64,000 nucleotides of DNA, from positions 7,493,500 through 7,557,499 of the forward strand of contig CM055835.1 of the NCBI GenBank assembly GCA_029582265.1. The letters run 5' to 3'. Origin of the DNA: Zoroaster sp. YZ-2022. Its lineage: Eukaryota; Echinodermata; Asteroidea; Forcipulatida; Zoroasteridae. Each line of letters starts with the position of its first letter. Within the stretch, counting starts at the first letter, position 1. The position numbers were made by a program, and so were the translations under genes. Below, in pieces: positions 38,501 to 53,500 of this stretch. The notes under the pieces were generated by a model. The model was given only the letters and a program-made list of their open reading frames with translations. It had not been told where the DNA came from and did no database searches.

Positions 38501-41500
38501 TATTAAGGGAATACAAACAAACAAATGAGTCCATTAAACAAGAGGTTTCTTTAACAAGTTTATTGGAAACAAAACACTGCGATATAAAACGGCTTCGGGC
38601 CTGTGATTCCTCAAGATTTTTCCTGATTTCAGGACTTTTTTTTTTTAAATGTGGGGAGTCTGTAAATCCTCCAAAATTAAACATCCAGGAAGTATGATTA
38701 TTGTCCTCTAGACCAAAGGGAGACACAAGCCCGCTACCCTTTTTCAGAAATTTTACTTTTGTCAAACTACACCCCTGCAGCCTGATAAAATTTGTTTATC
38801 TTCAGTTTGTTTTGATTTCTGATACACATACAAAACCGTAAAAAAAAAAAAAAAAAATTTAATAAAAATTACTTGTCTTCTGACAAACTTGTAATGACCT
38901 ATAGGCTTTTGTTATTTGTTTGTTAATGCTTATGTCCATGTATGATTTACTTAACACATTAAGAAAATGAGTATGTCTAGTGTCTGCAACACTATTATTC
39001 ATGGTATGTTGTTTCTATTTACCAGTCTTAAAGCTAAAGACAAGGATATATCTCGTTTGAAGAGAGAGCTGAAAGATCGTAAGCAGTTGAATCATAAGCT
39101 AAGAGAATTACTATCTGACAACCAGAGAGTAGCCGAAGAGACCGGACAAGACCTGGAAAGGTTGGTTCAGGCATTAACTCTTTGGGAGATTGACTTGGCT
39201 ACTGATGATGGGATGTTTCAGACAATTTGTGATTTTAATGTAAAAGATATACATGGCTGACAATTGTGTTGTTAAAGTTTTTTTTTTTTACAATGAATTG
39301 TTTGGGAGAGGAGTGGGGCTGTTGAAGCTCAACAGTAAAACCCACTAACAGCAATTTGTCCTTAAGATTTTCTTTGGTTTAAGGTTTGTATTGATGCAAC
39401 TTTCATAATTTATTATTTCACAACAAGGTTATCCCGTAGCTTATAATAATTATGAATTTGAGACCTTGAAAAAAGGGAAATATTGGCATGATATTTAGTG
39501 GCGAATGTCGGGGGGGGGGGGGGCAATTTATTGCTCACTGGCAAAATCTGGGGTGAGTGTTTTGAGTTAATTAGCTGAATTCATTTATTTTATTTTTTTA
39601 TATGCACATGTTCAATGTAAATTTTACAAATCCTATGCAGTTCCCAGCCTACCAGACTATCTTCAGTGATTTGTTCCACCGGCCAGATTCATCCTTTAGT
39701 TTAAGAGGTTTTTTAGATTTCAGAGTTTTTTTTTAGTTGCCCCCTTTCTGAAATTCTGGATCCACCCCTGGTACTAGACATAGAGAAAGCCCCAGAAACC
39801 TTACCTTTATTCAATCACATTTACATTGGATTGTATAAATGTTAAGAAGAATCTCAATATGAATTTGTTGACTTTGGCAGATTGTCAAGAGAGATTGAAG
39901 AGAAGAATGAGAAGATATCTGAGCTTCACAATCAGTTGAGGGATTCCATCAGGGCTTCCAAAAGAACAGCACCCTCTAGTGAGAGACACATTCCACATGG
40001 AGGGTCTAATGCGGACCGTGATCGCAGACTGGGACTATTTGAGTTTGATGACGATGATGTTGATTTGCCTGAATCTGGATTGGCAAGCAAGTCCAGAGAA
40101 TCTGAAATGAAGAGATCTGATTGGATGAATGACAGAGGATCGGCAGCTGGACAACCAGGACCAATGACCTCCACTCAGAGACAGTTCTCATCAATGACTA
40201 ATGCCATTACAACATCAACACAAACAGATCAACCAGGGTCAAATGGTGGTCATGACAACTCACCAGAACTCACACACATACGATCAAAGCTACGGGATAC
40301 GGAAAGACTCAACTCAGCCCTCAGAGCTGAACTGGAAATTTATAAGTCTGTGTTGGGTGATGGTGATATTACCAGCAGCAAGGCAAGAGGAGATGGTAAA
40401 CAAGATGCTAATGATGTACTGAAGGAACATCTTGAGGAGCTCAGAGAGCTTAGGAAGAGATTAGAAGAATCTATCAGAGTGAATGATAGATTAAGACAAC
40501 AACTAGAAGCTAAGCTAGCTTGCATGGGACAGCAGCGAGGTATGTGTAGGTCATTAATCTCTAGTAGCTAGCATGGGACAGCGGGGAGGTACGTGTAGGT
40601 CATTAATCTCTAGTAGCTAGCATGGGACAGCGGGGAGGTATGTGTAGGTCATTAATCTCTAGTAGCTAGCGTGGGACAGCGGGGAGGTATGTGTAGGTCA
40701 TTAATCTCTAGTAGCTAGCATGGGACAGCGGGGAGGTATGTGTAGGTCATTAATCTCTAGTAGCTAGCATGGGACAGCAGCGAGGTATGTGTAGGTCATT
40801 AATCTCTAGTAGCTAGCATGGGACAGCGGGGAGGTACGTGTAGGCCATTAATCTCTAGTAGCTAGCGTGGGACAGCGGGGAGGTATGTGTAGGTCATTAA
40901 TCTCTAGTAGCTAGCGTGGGACAGCGGGGAGGTATGTGTAGGTCATTAATCTCTAGTAGCTAGCGTGGGACAGCGGGGAGGTATGTAGGTCATTAATCTC
41001 TAGTAGCCAGCATGGGACAGCGGGAGGTACGTGTAGGTCATTAATCTCTAGTAGCTAGCATGGGACAGCGGGGAGGTATGTGTAGGTCATTAATCTCTAG
41101 TAGCTAGCGTGGGACAGCGGGGAGGTATGTGTAGGTCATTAATCTCTAGTAGCTAGCATGGGACAGCGGGGAGGTATGTGTAGGTCATTAATCTCTAGTA
41201 GCTAGCGTGGGACAGCGGGGAGGTATGTGTAGGTCATTAATCTCTAGTAGCTAGCGTGGGACAGCGGGGAGGTATGTGTAGGTCATTAATCTCTAGTAGC
41301 TAGCGTGGGACAGCGGGGAGGTATGTGTAGGTCATTAATCTCTAGTAGCTAGCGTGGGACAGCGGGGAGGTATGTGTAGGTCATTAATCTCTAGTAGCTA
41401 GCGTGGGACAGCGGGGAGGTATGTGGAGGTCATTAATCTCTAGTAGCTAGCGTGGGACAGCGGGTAGGTATGTGTAGGTCATTAATCTCTAGTAGCTAGC

Positions 41501-44500
41501 GTGGGACAGCGGGGAGGTATGTGTAGGTCATTAATCTCTAGTAGCTAGCGTGGGACAGCGGGGAGGTATGTGTAGGTCATTAATCTCTAGTAGCTAGCGT
41601 GGGACAGCGGGGAGGTATGTGTAGGTCATTAATCTCTAGTAGCTAGCGTGGGACAGCAGCGAGGTATGTGTTGGTCATTAATCTCTAGTAGCTAGCGTGG
41701 GACAGCGGGGAGGTATGTGGAGGTCATTAATCTCTAGTAGCTAGCGTGGGACAGCGGGGAGGTATGTGGAGGTCATTCAGGATTTCACCCAGACTAGCCT
41801 GCTATTGCCTTATATTATTGCCAATTGTTTCTGGATGCTGGTTTGGGGGGGGGGTTTTGTATAATATTTTAATGTCGTTTTTAACACAATTTTTTCAGCA
41901 ATGATATTGTTTTGGCAGACAATGGTTTTATTGCATTTTTCAAGAATATTATTTTTTATGTATTTTCTTGTATTGAATTTCAGAAGGTACAACATTGATT
42001 CATCTTCAACACACCAACATAGAACTGACAGAATCGTATAACTTGATGAAATCTAGGCTGACTGAGAAGGAACATACCATTCAGGACTTAAGGGGTGAAC
42101 TACAACACACTAGTTCATTAAGGTTTGAACTTAATCAGAAGGACCATACCATTCAAGAATTGAGGGATAAGCTACAGGAGACTAATTCTTTACAATCTGA
42201 GAAGGATTGTACTATTAAGGATTTGATGGATGAATTACAACAGACTCGTTCCATAAGAGTTGAGTTTACTGAGAAGGAACGCACCATTACAGACCTAAGG
42301 GGTGAGCTGACGCTGGCTAGAAGAGATGCTCAACGGTGAGTCTAATTTAGTTGTAAGGCCAAGAAAAACTTAGATATCTGTCATGAATGGGGTGTCGTGG
42401 CCGAGCGGTCTAGCTTACCGGATTCAAGTTCTGGTATTAGCAACATAATGTGGGTTCGAATCACGGCCGTGACACTTGTGTCCTTGAGCAAGACACTTAA
42501 TCATAATTGCTTCTCTCCACCCAGGGGTTAAATGGGTACCTGTGAAGGCAGAGTTGGTTTGCTCTATATGCGCTAGAAATGGCAGCAATTGAGCTGTATA
42601 CTCCCCAGGGAGCTGAGATGGTTTCAGGAATGATTTATGAGCCTTATGAGCAGGGATAATAATATAATGCGCCTTGAGCACCACTTAGTTGGTGGATACG
42701 TGTGCTATATAAATCCACACATTATTATTATTATTATACTGGCAAAGAACAAATAGGTTTTCCTTCACACCATGTAGTGTATTTCTCTAGCAAGATATGA
42801 TGGTTCAGACAAGAACTACATTTTGTAATAGTCTTTACTGTATCATTCTCTTGAGTTTAGTGATAATAAACACTAAATGACAGTTCTTTATTACCAAGTA
42901 CTTAAAAGTAAACGAGTTTTTAAAGTATGAATTGTGTACAAATGTTTATGTCCTGTTAATTGTCCAATTAACCCTCCTACTGTTTGACCATTTGAAACCA
43001 TTCAAAATTTCCACTTACTAAAATGCCCATTGGTTTTGTACACACATGGTGATACCATTTGAACAGTGTTGGTAGCAAGCTTTACTACCATTCAAATCCA
43101 TTCAAAGGCATGGAGGGTCCATTGATTCACCACTTAAAAGTATCCAAACAAGGTTTTGTATTAGCTGTACTACCATTTGGAAAGATCCAAACAAGGTTTT
43201 GTATTAGCTGACCTACCATTCAAAACCATTTGGGGGAATCAATACTGTACACAGTTATTTCACCATTCAAAACCACAAAAGCAAATGGTTTCAAATGGTG
43301 GATCAACTTGTATGAAAAAGGTACCAAAAGTAGGAGGGTTAATCCTTAATATACTGCTATGAACATTGTAAGTTTTCCTCCATGTATATCATGAAATAGC
43401 AGCATCAGCTTTGTCAATCCCCAATAGTGAATCTTCCAAGGTTATATTAGAGATATGGATTGATTCTGACTTGTGCCATCAGCATAAACATATAATCTAA
43501 TCTTAACCATTTACATTACACTGGTAAGAACCAAATGTCACAGGTTCAGACAAAAAAGGACATGTGACATAAAACATAATAAAGGGGGCCACTTTGCATC
43601 CGTCACGTTAGCAGTTTTTCCAATGGTTGTTATTTATTTTTATGTACCTGAAACCGCCCAAAAAGTGTTTGAACATGTGAATGGACATGCAGGCTTATAC
43701 TAGAACTAATTTGAGTTGATTTATTTTATTTTTTTATTTTTTTATTTATTTTTTTACCCTCAAATTTCCATAAAAATTGGACGGAAAAAGTTACCTCACT
43801 TTTCCGTCCATTTGTTGATGGAAATTTTAGGGTAATTAAAAAATTAATAGTAATAATCAACTCACATTATCTTTAGGATAAGCATGCATGTCTATTCAAA
43901 TGTTGAAATTCTATTTGGGTGGTTTCAGATATTTAAAAAAAATTACAACCATTAGAAAAACTGCTAACGTGACGGTAGGAAAGTGGCCCCCTTTATTGTG
44001 TTTTATGACATTTATTCAAAATATATGTTTATTTTTGCCTTTAGGGAAGGTATAACATTGGTTTTTATAATCAGATTATCAAATTAACCATTTATTTATA
44101 TCTGAAAGCTTACTTTGTGTCAAGTTTGTACAAGTTCATTCATCCTGAGAAACGATTCCATCTCCAGTGCTTTCATCTTGGAGAAAAAAAGATAAATGTA
44201 TGCTGAATTTCAAAAAATTTCTGAACCATAAATAATTCTGTCATTGTTTTTCTAAAAAATGTGAGCAGCTATTGTGATGTAGCTTTCAAAGGTTAGTTTT
44301 ATGATGTATTTTCCTGAAACACTGGAGGGTTGGAATGAATGTATGTTTCCGAATACCAATGTTGTATCTTTCCTTTAATTTATTGATATGATGGAAAACA
44401 TATCATCAAAATTGCTAAACTGCAATTAATCCTTTGAGCAGGTATCAAGCTGAAAGTCAACGTTTGAGAGATCAGATTGAAGAGAATACCCACCTAGCTG

Positions 44501-47500
44501 AGTCTTTACGATTTGAACTGAGTGTTTATGAGCACATCCATACCAAAGGTAAGAACTACATGTAGCTGTAGATGAATACTTAGCAATGGTAGGAACTAGC
44601 GGTAGATATAGATGAGTACTTACCAACGGTAGGAACCAGCTGTAGATATAGATGAGTACTTACCAACGGTAGGAACCAGCTGTAGATATAGATGAGTACT
44701 TAACGAAGGTAGGAACTAGCTGTAGATATAGATGAGTACTTACCAACGGTAGGAACCAGCTGTAGATATAGATGAGTACTTAACGAAGGTAGGAACTAGC
44801 TGTAGATATAGATGAGTACTTACCAACGGTAGGAACCAGCTGTAGATACAGATGAGTACTTACCGAAGGTAGGAACCAGCTGTAGATGTAGATGAGTACT
44901 TACCGAAGGTGGGAACCAGCTGTAGATATAGATGAATACTTACCGAAGGTGGGAACCAGCTGTAGATATAGATGAGTACTTACCGAAGGTAGGAATCAGC
45001 TGTAGATGTAGATGAGTACTTACCGAAGGTGGGAACCAGCTGTAGATATAGATGAATACTTACCGAAGGTGGGAACCAGCTGTAGATATAGATGAGTACT
45101 TACCGAAGGTAGGAACCAGCTGTAGATATAGATGAGTACTTACCGAAGGTAGGAACCAGCTGTAGATATAGATGAGTACTTACCGAAGGTAGGAACCAGC
45201 TGTAGATATAGATGAGTACTTACCGAAGGTAGGAATCAGCTGTAGATGTAGATGAGTACTTACCGAAGGTGGGAATCAGCTGTAGATATAGATGAATACT
45301 TACCGAAGGTGGGAACCAGCTGTAGATACTTACCGAAGGTGGGAACCAGCTGTACATGTAGATATAGATGAATACTTACCAAAGGTGGGAACCAGCTGTA
45401 GATATAGATGAGTACTTACTGAAGGTAGGAACCAGCTGTAGATATAGATGAGTACTTACCAATGGTAGGAACCAGCTGTAGATGTAGATGAGTACTTACC
45501 GAAGGTGGGAACCAGCTGTAGATATAGATGAGTACTTACCGAAGGTAGGAACCAGCTGTAGATATAGATGAGTACTTACCGAAGGTAGGAACCAGCTGTA
45601 GATATAGATGAATACTTACCGAAGGTGGGAACCAGCTGTAGATATAGATGAGTACTTACCGAAGGTAGGAACCAGCTGTAGATATAGATGAGTACTTACC
45701 GAAGGTAGGAATCAGCTGTAGATGTAGATGAGTACTTACCGAAGGTAGGAATCAGCTGTAGATATAGATGAATACTTACCGAAGGTGGGAACCAGCTGTA
45801 GATATAGATGAATACTTACCGAAGGTGGGAACCAGCTGTAGATATAGATGAATACTTACCGAAGGTGGGAACCAGCTGTAGATATAGATGAATACTTACC
45901 GAAGGTAGGAACCAGCTGTAGATATAGATGAGTACTTACCGAAGGTAGGAACCAGCTGTAGATATAGATGAGTACTTACCGAAGGTAGGAACCAGCTGTA
46001 GATATAGATGACTACTTACCAATGGTAGGAACCAGCTGTAGATGTAGATGAGTACTTACCGAAGGTGGGAACCAGCTGTAGATATAGATGAATACTTACC
46101 GAAGGTGGGAACCAGCTGTAGATATAGATGAATACTTACCGAAGGTGGGAACCAGCTGTAGATATAGATGAGTACTTACCGAAGGTGGGAACCAGCTGTA
46201 GATATAGATGAGTACTTACCGAAGGTAGGAACCAGCTGTAGATATAGATGAGTACTTACCGAAGGTAGGAACCAGCTGTAGATATAGATGAGTACTTACC
46301 GAAGGTGGGAACCAGCTGTAGATATAGATGAGTACTTACCGAAGGTAGGAACCAGCTGTAGATATAGATGAGTACTTACCGAAGGTGGGAACCAGCTGTA
46401 GATATAGATGAGTACTTACCGAAGGTAGGAACCAGCTGTAGATATAGATGAGTACTTACAATGGTAGGAACCAGCTGTAGATGTAGATGAGTACTTACCG
46501 AAGGTGGGAACCAGCTGTAGATATAGATATAGATGAATACTTACCGAAGGTGGGAACCAGCTGTAGATATAGATGAGTACTTACCGAAGGTAGGAATCAG
46601 CTGTAGATGTAGATGAGTACTTACCGAAGGTAGGAATCAGCTGTAGATATAGATGAGTACTTACCGAAGGTGGGAACCAGCTGTAGATATAGATGAGTAC
46701 TTACCGAAGGTAGGAACCAGCTGTAGATATAGATGAGTATTTACCAAAGGCAGGAACTAGCTGTGAATATAGATGAATACATAATACCAGGTATGAATAG
46801 ATGAATACATAATACCAGGTATGAACTGGCTGCGGATATAGATGAGTACTTACCAAAGGTAGGAACTAGCTGTTACAGGAACTAACACTGAATATCAATG
46901 ATCAATTGCTTGATGAGTGGCATTATATCTTGGAATTATATCTGTTCTGCCTCTGTTTCTCTTTATGTGTGAGATTGATTTGTACTTACCTGCTTCTTTG
47001 CCTTCTATCATTATCTCTATTTACTATCCACCTCTGTCTTTGTGTTTCCTTGAAAAAGATTCTCAGAGTAAGTCTGGGATGGGTGGAGCCAGCCCATACC
47101 TCCCAAAGGTCACAGACCCAGCCACTGGGTTAGATATGTCGGAGCTACTTAGAGAGATGAGACATCTTCGCATTCAGCTAGAACGTAGCATCGATACCAA
47201 CAATGCATTGAGACTGAAGCTGGAAGAGATGATGAATACTACAGGTCACAGAGCAAAGTCAGATGGCCGGACAACAATCACCATGGCAACGGCTTCAGAG
47301 AGATACTCATGGACATCAGTTAATAGTGTTGGGAGGGCACAGGCAGAAAAGACGTTTACTCCACGGCAACTGTTTGGAGGTATCAGGAATTAATCAAAGC
47401 ATATGATTATTACATGAATGATCATTTACAGTATTATATCTGAAAGCCCACGCAATATTGGTATTGTTGAAAAACATAAATGATCACTGATTAACATGAG

Positions 47501-50500
47501 ACTTACTTGGTGTAAAGTTGATGATGGAATCAAACATCTATTGAAATATATCTGTCTTGAGTAGCTATCATTTAAAGGGATTGTACACTATAATGTCTGT
47601 AAATGCATCCATACTTTATAAGAATCATGTACAGAAACCAACCAATGTCTGTAAATGCATCCATACTTGATAAGAATCATGTACAGAAACCAACCAATGT
47701 CTGTAAATGCATCCACACTTGATAAGAATCAAGAGATATGTACAGAAACCAACCAATGTCTGTAAATGCATCCACACTTGATAAGAATCAAGAGATATGT
47801 AGAGAAACCAACCAATGTCTGTAAATGCATCCATACTTTATAAGACTCAAGAGATATGTACAGAAACCAACCAATGTCTGTAAATGCATCCATACTTGAT
47901 AAGAATCAAGAGATATGTACAGAAACCAACCAATGTCTGTAAATGCATCCATACTTGATAAGAATCAAGAGATATGTACAGAAACCAACCAATGTCTGTA
48001 AATGCATCCATACTTGATAAGAATCAAGAGATATGTACAGAAACCAACCAATGTCTGTAAATGCATCCACACTTGATAAGAATCAAGAGATATGTACAGA
48101 AACCAACCAATGTCTGTAAATGCATCCATACTTGATAAGAATCAAGAGATATGTACAGAAACCAACCAATGTCTGTAAATGCATCCATACTTGATAAGAA
48201 TCATGTAGAGAAACCCAGCGATGTCTGTAAATGCATCCATACTTGATAAGAATCATGTACAGAAACCAACCAATGTCTGTAAATGCATCCATACTTGATA
48301 AGAATCAAGAGATATGTACAGAAACCAACCAATGTCTGTAAATGCATCCATACTTGATAAGAATCAAGAGATACGTACAGAAACCAACCGATGTCTGTAA
48401 ATGCATCCATACTTGATAAGAATCAAGAGAGATGTACAGAAACCAACCAATGTCTGTAAATGCATCCATACTTTATAAGAATCAAGAGATATGTACAGAA
48501 ACCAACCGATGTCTGTAAATGCATCCACACTTGATAAGAATCAAGAGATATGTACAGAAACCAACCAATGTCTGTAAATGCATCCACACTTGATAAGAAT
48601 CAAGAGATATGTACAGAAACCAACCAATGTCTGTAAATGCATCCATACTTGATAAGAATCAAGAGATATGTACAGAAACCAACCAGTGTCTGTAAATGCA
48701 TCCATACTTTATAAGAATCAAGAGATATGTACAGAAACCAACCAATGTCTGTAAATGCATCCACACTTGATAAGAATCAAGAGATATGTACAGAAACCAA
48801 CCAATGTCTGTAAATGCATCCATACTTGATAAGAATCATGTAGAGAAACCCAGCGATGTCTGTAAATGCATCCATACTTGATAAGAATCATGTACAGAAA
48901 CCAACCAATGTCTGTAAATGCATCCATACTTGATAAGAATCAAGAGATATGTACAGAAACCAACCAATGTCTGTAAATGCATCCATACTTGATAAGAATC
49001 AAGAGATATGTAGAGAAACCAACCGATGTCTGTAAATGCATCCATACTTGATAAGAATCAAGAGATATGTACAGAAACCAACCAATGTCTGTAAATGCAT
49101 CCATACTTTATAAGAATCAAGAGATATGTAGAGAAACCAACCGATGTCTGTAAATGCATCCATACTTGATGAGAATCAAGAGATATGTACAGAAACCAAC
49201 CAATGTCTGTAAATGCATCCACACTTGATAAGAATCAAGAGATATGTACAGAAACCAACCAATGTCTGTAAATGCATCCATACTTGATAAGAATCAAGAG
49301 ATATGTACAGAAACCAACCAGTGTCTGTAAATGCATCCATACTTTATAAGAATCAAGAGATATGTAGAGAAACCAACCAATGTCTGTAAATGCATCCATA
49401 CTTGATAAGAATCAAGAGATATGTACAGAAACCAACCGGTGTCTGTAAATGCATCCACACTTGATAAGAATCAAGAGATATGTACAGAAACCAACCGATG
49501 TCTGTAAATGCATCCACACTTGATAAGAATCAAGAGATATGTATAGAAACCAACCGATGTCTGTAAATGCATCCATACTTGATAAGAATCAAGAGATATG
49601 TACAGAAACCAACCGATGTCTGTAAATGCATCCATACTTGATAAGAATCAAGAGATATGTACAGAAACCAACCGATGTCTGTAAATGCATCCATACTTGA
49701 TAAGAATCAAGAGATATGTAGAGAAACCAACCGATGTCTGTAAATGCATCCATACTTGATAAGAATCAAGAGATATGTACAGAAACCAACCGATGTCTGT
49801 AAATGCATCCACACTTGATAAGAATCAAGAGATATGTACAGAAACCAACCGATGTCTGTAAATGCATCCATACTTTATAAGAATCAAGAGATATGTACAG
49901 AAACCAACCGATGTCTGTAAATGCATCCACACTTGATAAGAATCAAGAGATATGTATAGAAACCAACCGATGTCTGTAAATGCATCCATACTTTGTAAGA
50001 ATCAAGAGATATGTATAGAAACCAACCGATGTCTGTAAATGCATCCATACTTGATAAGAATCAAGAGATATGTATAGAAACCAACCGATGTCTGTAAATG
50101 CATCCATACTTTATAAGAATCAAGAGATATGTACAGAAACCAACCGATGTCTGTAAATGCATCCATACTTGATAAGAATCAAGAGATATGTACAGAAACC
50201 AACCGATGTCTGTAAATGCATCCATACTTGATAAGAATCAAGAGATATATATGTACAGAAACCAACCTGTGTCTGTAAATGCATCCATACTTGATAAGAA
50301 TCAAGAGAGATGTACAGAAACCAACCAATGTCTGTAAATGCATCCATACTTGATAAGAATCAAGAGATATGTATAGAAACCAACCAATGTCTGTAAATGC
50401 ATCCATACTTTATAAGAATCAAGAGATATGTATAGAAACCAACCAATGTCTGTAAATGCATCCATATTTTATAAGAATCAAGAGAGATGTACAGAAACCA

Positions 50501-53500
50501 ACCAATGTCTGTAAATGCATCCACACTTGATAAGAATCAAGAGATATGTACAGAAACCAACCAATGTCTGTAAATGGCTCTGGTTTTTTTAACATATACC
50601 AAAAAGCTTAATGGCACTTTGAGAGTCTCAAATTTTGTAAAGATACAGAACTGGAAACCAGTTTTCATATTTTTTTGAAGCATGGACCTAGATTGATCTC
50701 CCATAGCTTAATGAACATTCTACAAGTTTGGTTTATGTGTGTGAGCTATCGCTGAACAGCCAAATGTTAACGGAATTTTGTCAACCAAAAAAAGAGACCA
50801 GATTGTTTTGGCTGAAACACAAAAATGCCAGAAACAATATAATTCTTTCCTATTTACAATGAATGAGTATGAGTGGAACTTTAAGAAAGTGCACAGTAAC
50901 CCCAAGTATTTGGACTATTTTTGATGGAGCGGCTCAATTGAAAAAAATAGTGTTTTGACGCGCATTTTCCGTTAACAATCTTACCCTTATTTGACTCACT
51001 AGGACTACAATTTATTTATATGATATCAGTATTAAAATCCACTTTCTGGGTACCCCATTCCAATGCCTAAAAAGAAAGAAACATTATGTTATTGTAGTGA
51101 CGTTGTTTAAAATTTGTTCATCAAATAAAAAAGTTACCTCATTTTCCGTAAACAATTTGGTAACGTCCGAAACAATATTAATATTGAAGTATCAAAAAAT
51201 ACAGGAATTGTAAAACCTATTTATTATTTCATTTTGAAAGAACCTCAAGGCAGCTTACCATCACAGCATAAATTAATGCTGTATCTAATTGCATTATCAT
51301 TATATCAGCAAAACAAATTTTCCGTTAACAGTTGTAACATCCGAACGACTGTAACGTCCGAAACAAATAATACCATTTCAGCTAATAACTCAAAGTTGAT
51401 GGTACCCAAAGTGATTTAATCATCATAAAATAAAACACTGTTATTACTAAAACAAATCTAGACATGAATTAGATCATTCTTGTCCAACAAATTTCTCATG
51501 ACACAAAATATTTGTTTCGGACGTTACACAATTTGGTTGTTAACACAAATTTAAAATTTTTAATGCTGTTTTTATTCTATCAACATTTTATGACTCTCCA
51601 ATTTCTTTTTACATGTCAAGAAAAATATTTCATTCATTTCATTCAGTTTTAACATTAAATACAACATGCATTTGATGCCAAAATAAAATTTACTATCAAA
51701 TTTAAAGCTTACAATACCAATTGGCAACAATGAAATTTTAAAGACACTGTATGTGATGCATGACATTGCTAGATTGTTTTGAAATAACCTCACTTTTAAT
51801 TAAACCAAATCAATTTCAACTAGAACTGCTCATCAGAATTCTGGAGCAATATAAATAATACTTTCTGGGGTATTGTAAACATGTTTCGGACGTTTACGAC
51901 ATAGTGTTAACACACATTTCTGCATGCATGCTGATCCCCTATGAACGAAATAGATGACTTCAGTTCCACAGTAATTATTGTGGGATATAATACAGTACAT
52001 TTGCATATACTAAATTATATGCAAATAAGCAAGTCCTGGCCATGACCTTGAGAAGCCTGCCTGCTACATGTAGCTGCAGTGTTTAACCCTAACCACCCCA
52101 TATCCTCCAAAGTCCTCCAAGAGGCACAATTTTGGAAACATTTTGCACTGTTGGAAACTGGTACTTTCACCTCGTCAAATGGAGTGTCGTGGCTTGAGCG
52201 GTCTAGCTTACTGACTCAAGTTCTGGTGTTAGCAGCAGAATGTGGGTTCGAATCCCGGCCGTGACACTTGTGTCCTTGAGCAAGACACTTAACCATGATT
52301 GCTTCTCTCTCCACCCAGGGGTTAAATGGGTAGCTGTGAGGGCAGAGTTGGTTGATTAGCTCTATATGCGCTGTACTGGCAGCAATTGAGCTGTATACCC
52401 CCAGGAGCTGAGATGGTTTCAGGAATGATTTATGAGCCTGATGAGCCTTATGCGCGCAGGGGGTAATTATATAATGCGCGCCTTGAGCACCACTCATTTG
52501 GTGGATACGCGCCTATATAAGTCCATACATTATTATTATTATTATTATTAGTATTATAAATGGGCAAAATTACTACCTGGCAAGAAGTACAGGCCATAAG
52601 TGCTAAATATGAAAGATCAATGAAAATGCATGGTGCATTTTGAAGGGCATGTTTCCAAAAGTGCACTGATGGATTTTGGAGGATTCAGGAAGGTTCCTAG
52701 TCAGAATACCTAGGGGGTTAGGGTTAATAAACAGTGAAGTTGGGTCATTACATGTACATACAAGTGCATGTATAGCACAACTTTTCTGTAAACTATATGT
52801 ATAGAAATAAGCAAACTTTAGGAGACACCTGCTGCAAGTAAAATCAATGTTTCCTTTAGCCAAACATTTTCTTTGGAGACTTTTGATCAATAAAGTCCAT
52901 TTAACAGGAGGTCCAAAACATGCAAAAGCAATTTTATGAAATTCATACCTGTATAAACTAACAACTTATAGTTTTGAGCCAACGATACGCTTGTTGTATT
53001 CAAAGATCTTGAACCATATCAGTTTACTGTTAATATTGTTGTATTTCTGCAAGTTTTATTCTTAAATTGTGTTAAATGCACTTTTTCAATTATAACATGA
53101 TATACTACAACTTTACTCATCTGGATTTGTAAAACAATAATAGCAAACAGATTAACCAGTTCAAGGCTGGAGGTCGTGGTACATGTATACACGCAATTTT
53201 TTTGGACAGCGGATCGGAGAGCGCCTAAACACGCCACAGGATTCTCGGAATATTTGTATAGATTCGGTCGACGTGGCAATGAGCCATAAGCATACAGTGG
53301 AAGACGCGGTCTCCCGGTCACACTCTGGTGAGCACCATTGGTCGGTTTCTGCGGTAAAAATAAACCCCGCCACAGGGTTCGAAAAACTTTTTATTCTTGC
53401 GAACTAGTTAAACCTTAGCAAAGTTTGTTATCTGATTGAGATGTTAACATCATGTAACGTCCAAACAAAAACAGGCCATTGTCTTGATACCATACAAAGC

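Noticed and set aside
47066..47066. Alternative e22 acceptor at ttctcag
   Set aside because: It has the better tract position but would put e22 out of frame with e21. The acceptor at 47057-47058 keeps the frame.
47625..50406. Series of ~70-codon minus-strand frames (MDAFTDIGWFL...)
   Set aside because: They are translations of the 59-bp array. The frame is kept only over two or three units.
53161..53407. Captured host exon inside the 3.8-kb transposon
   Set aside because: The stretch is GC-richer and open for 70-74 codons on both strands, but I recognise no protein and see no clear splice sites. Too weak to call.
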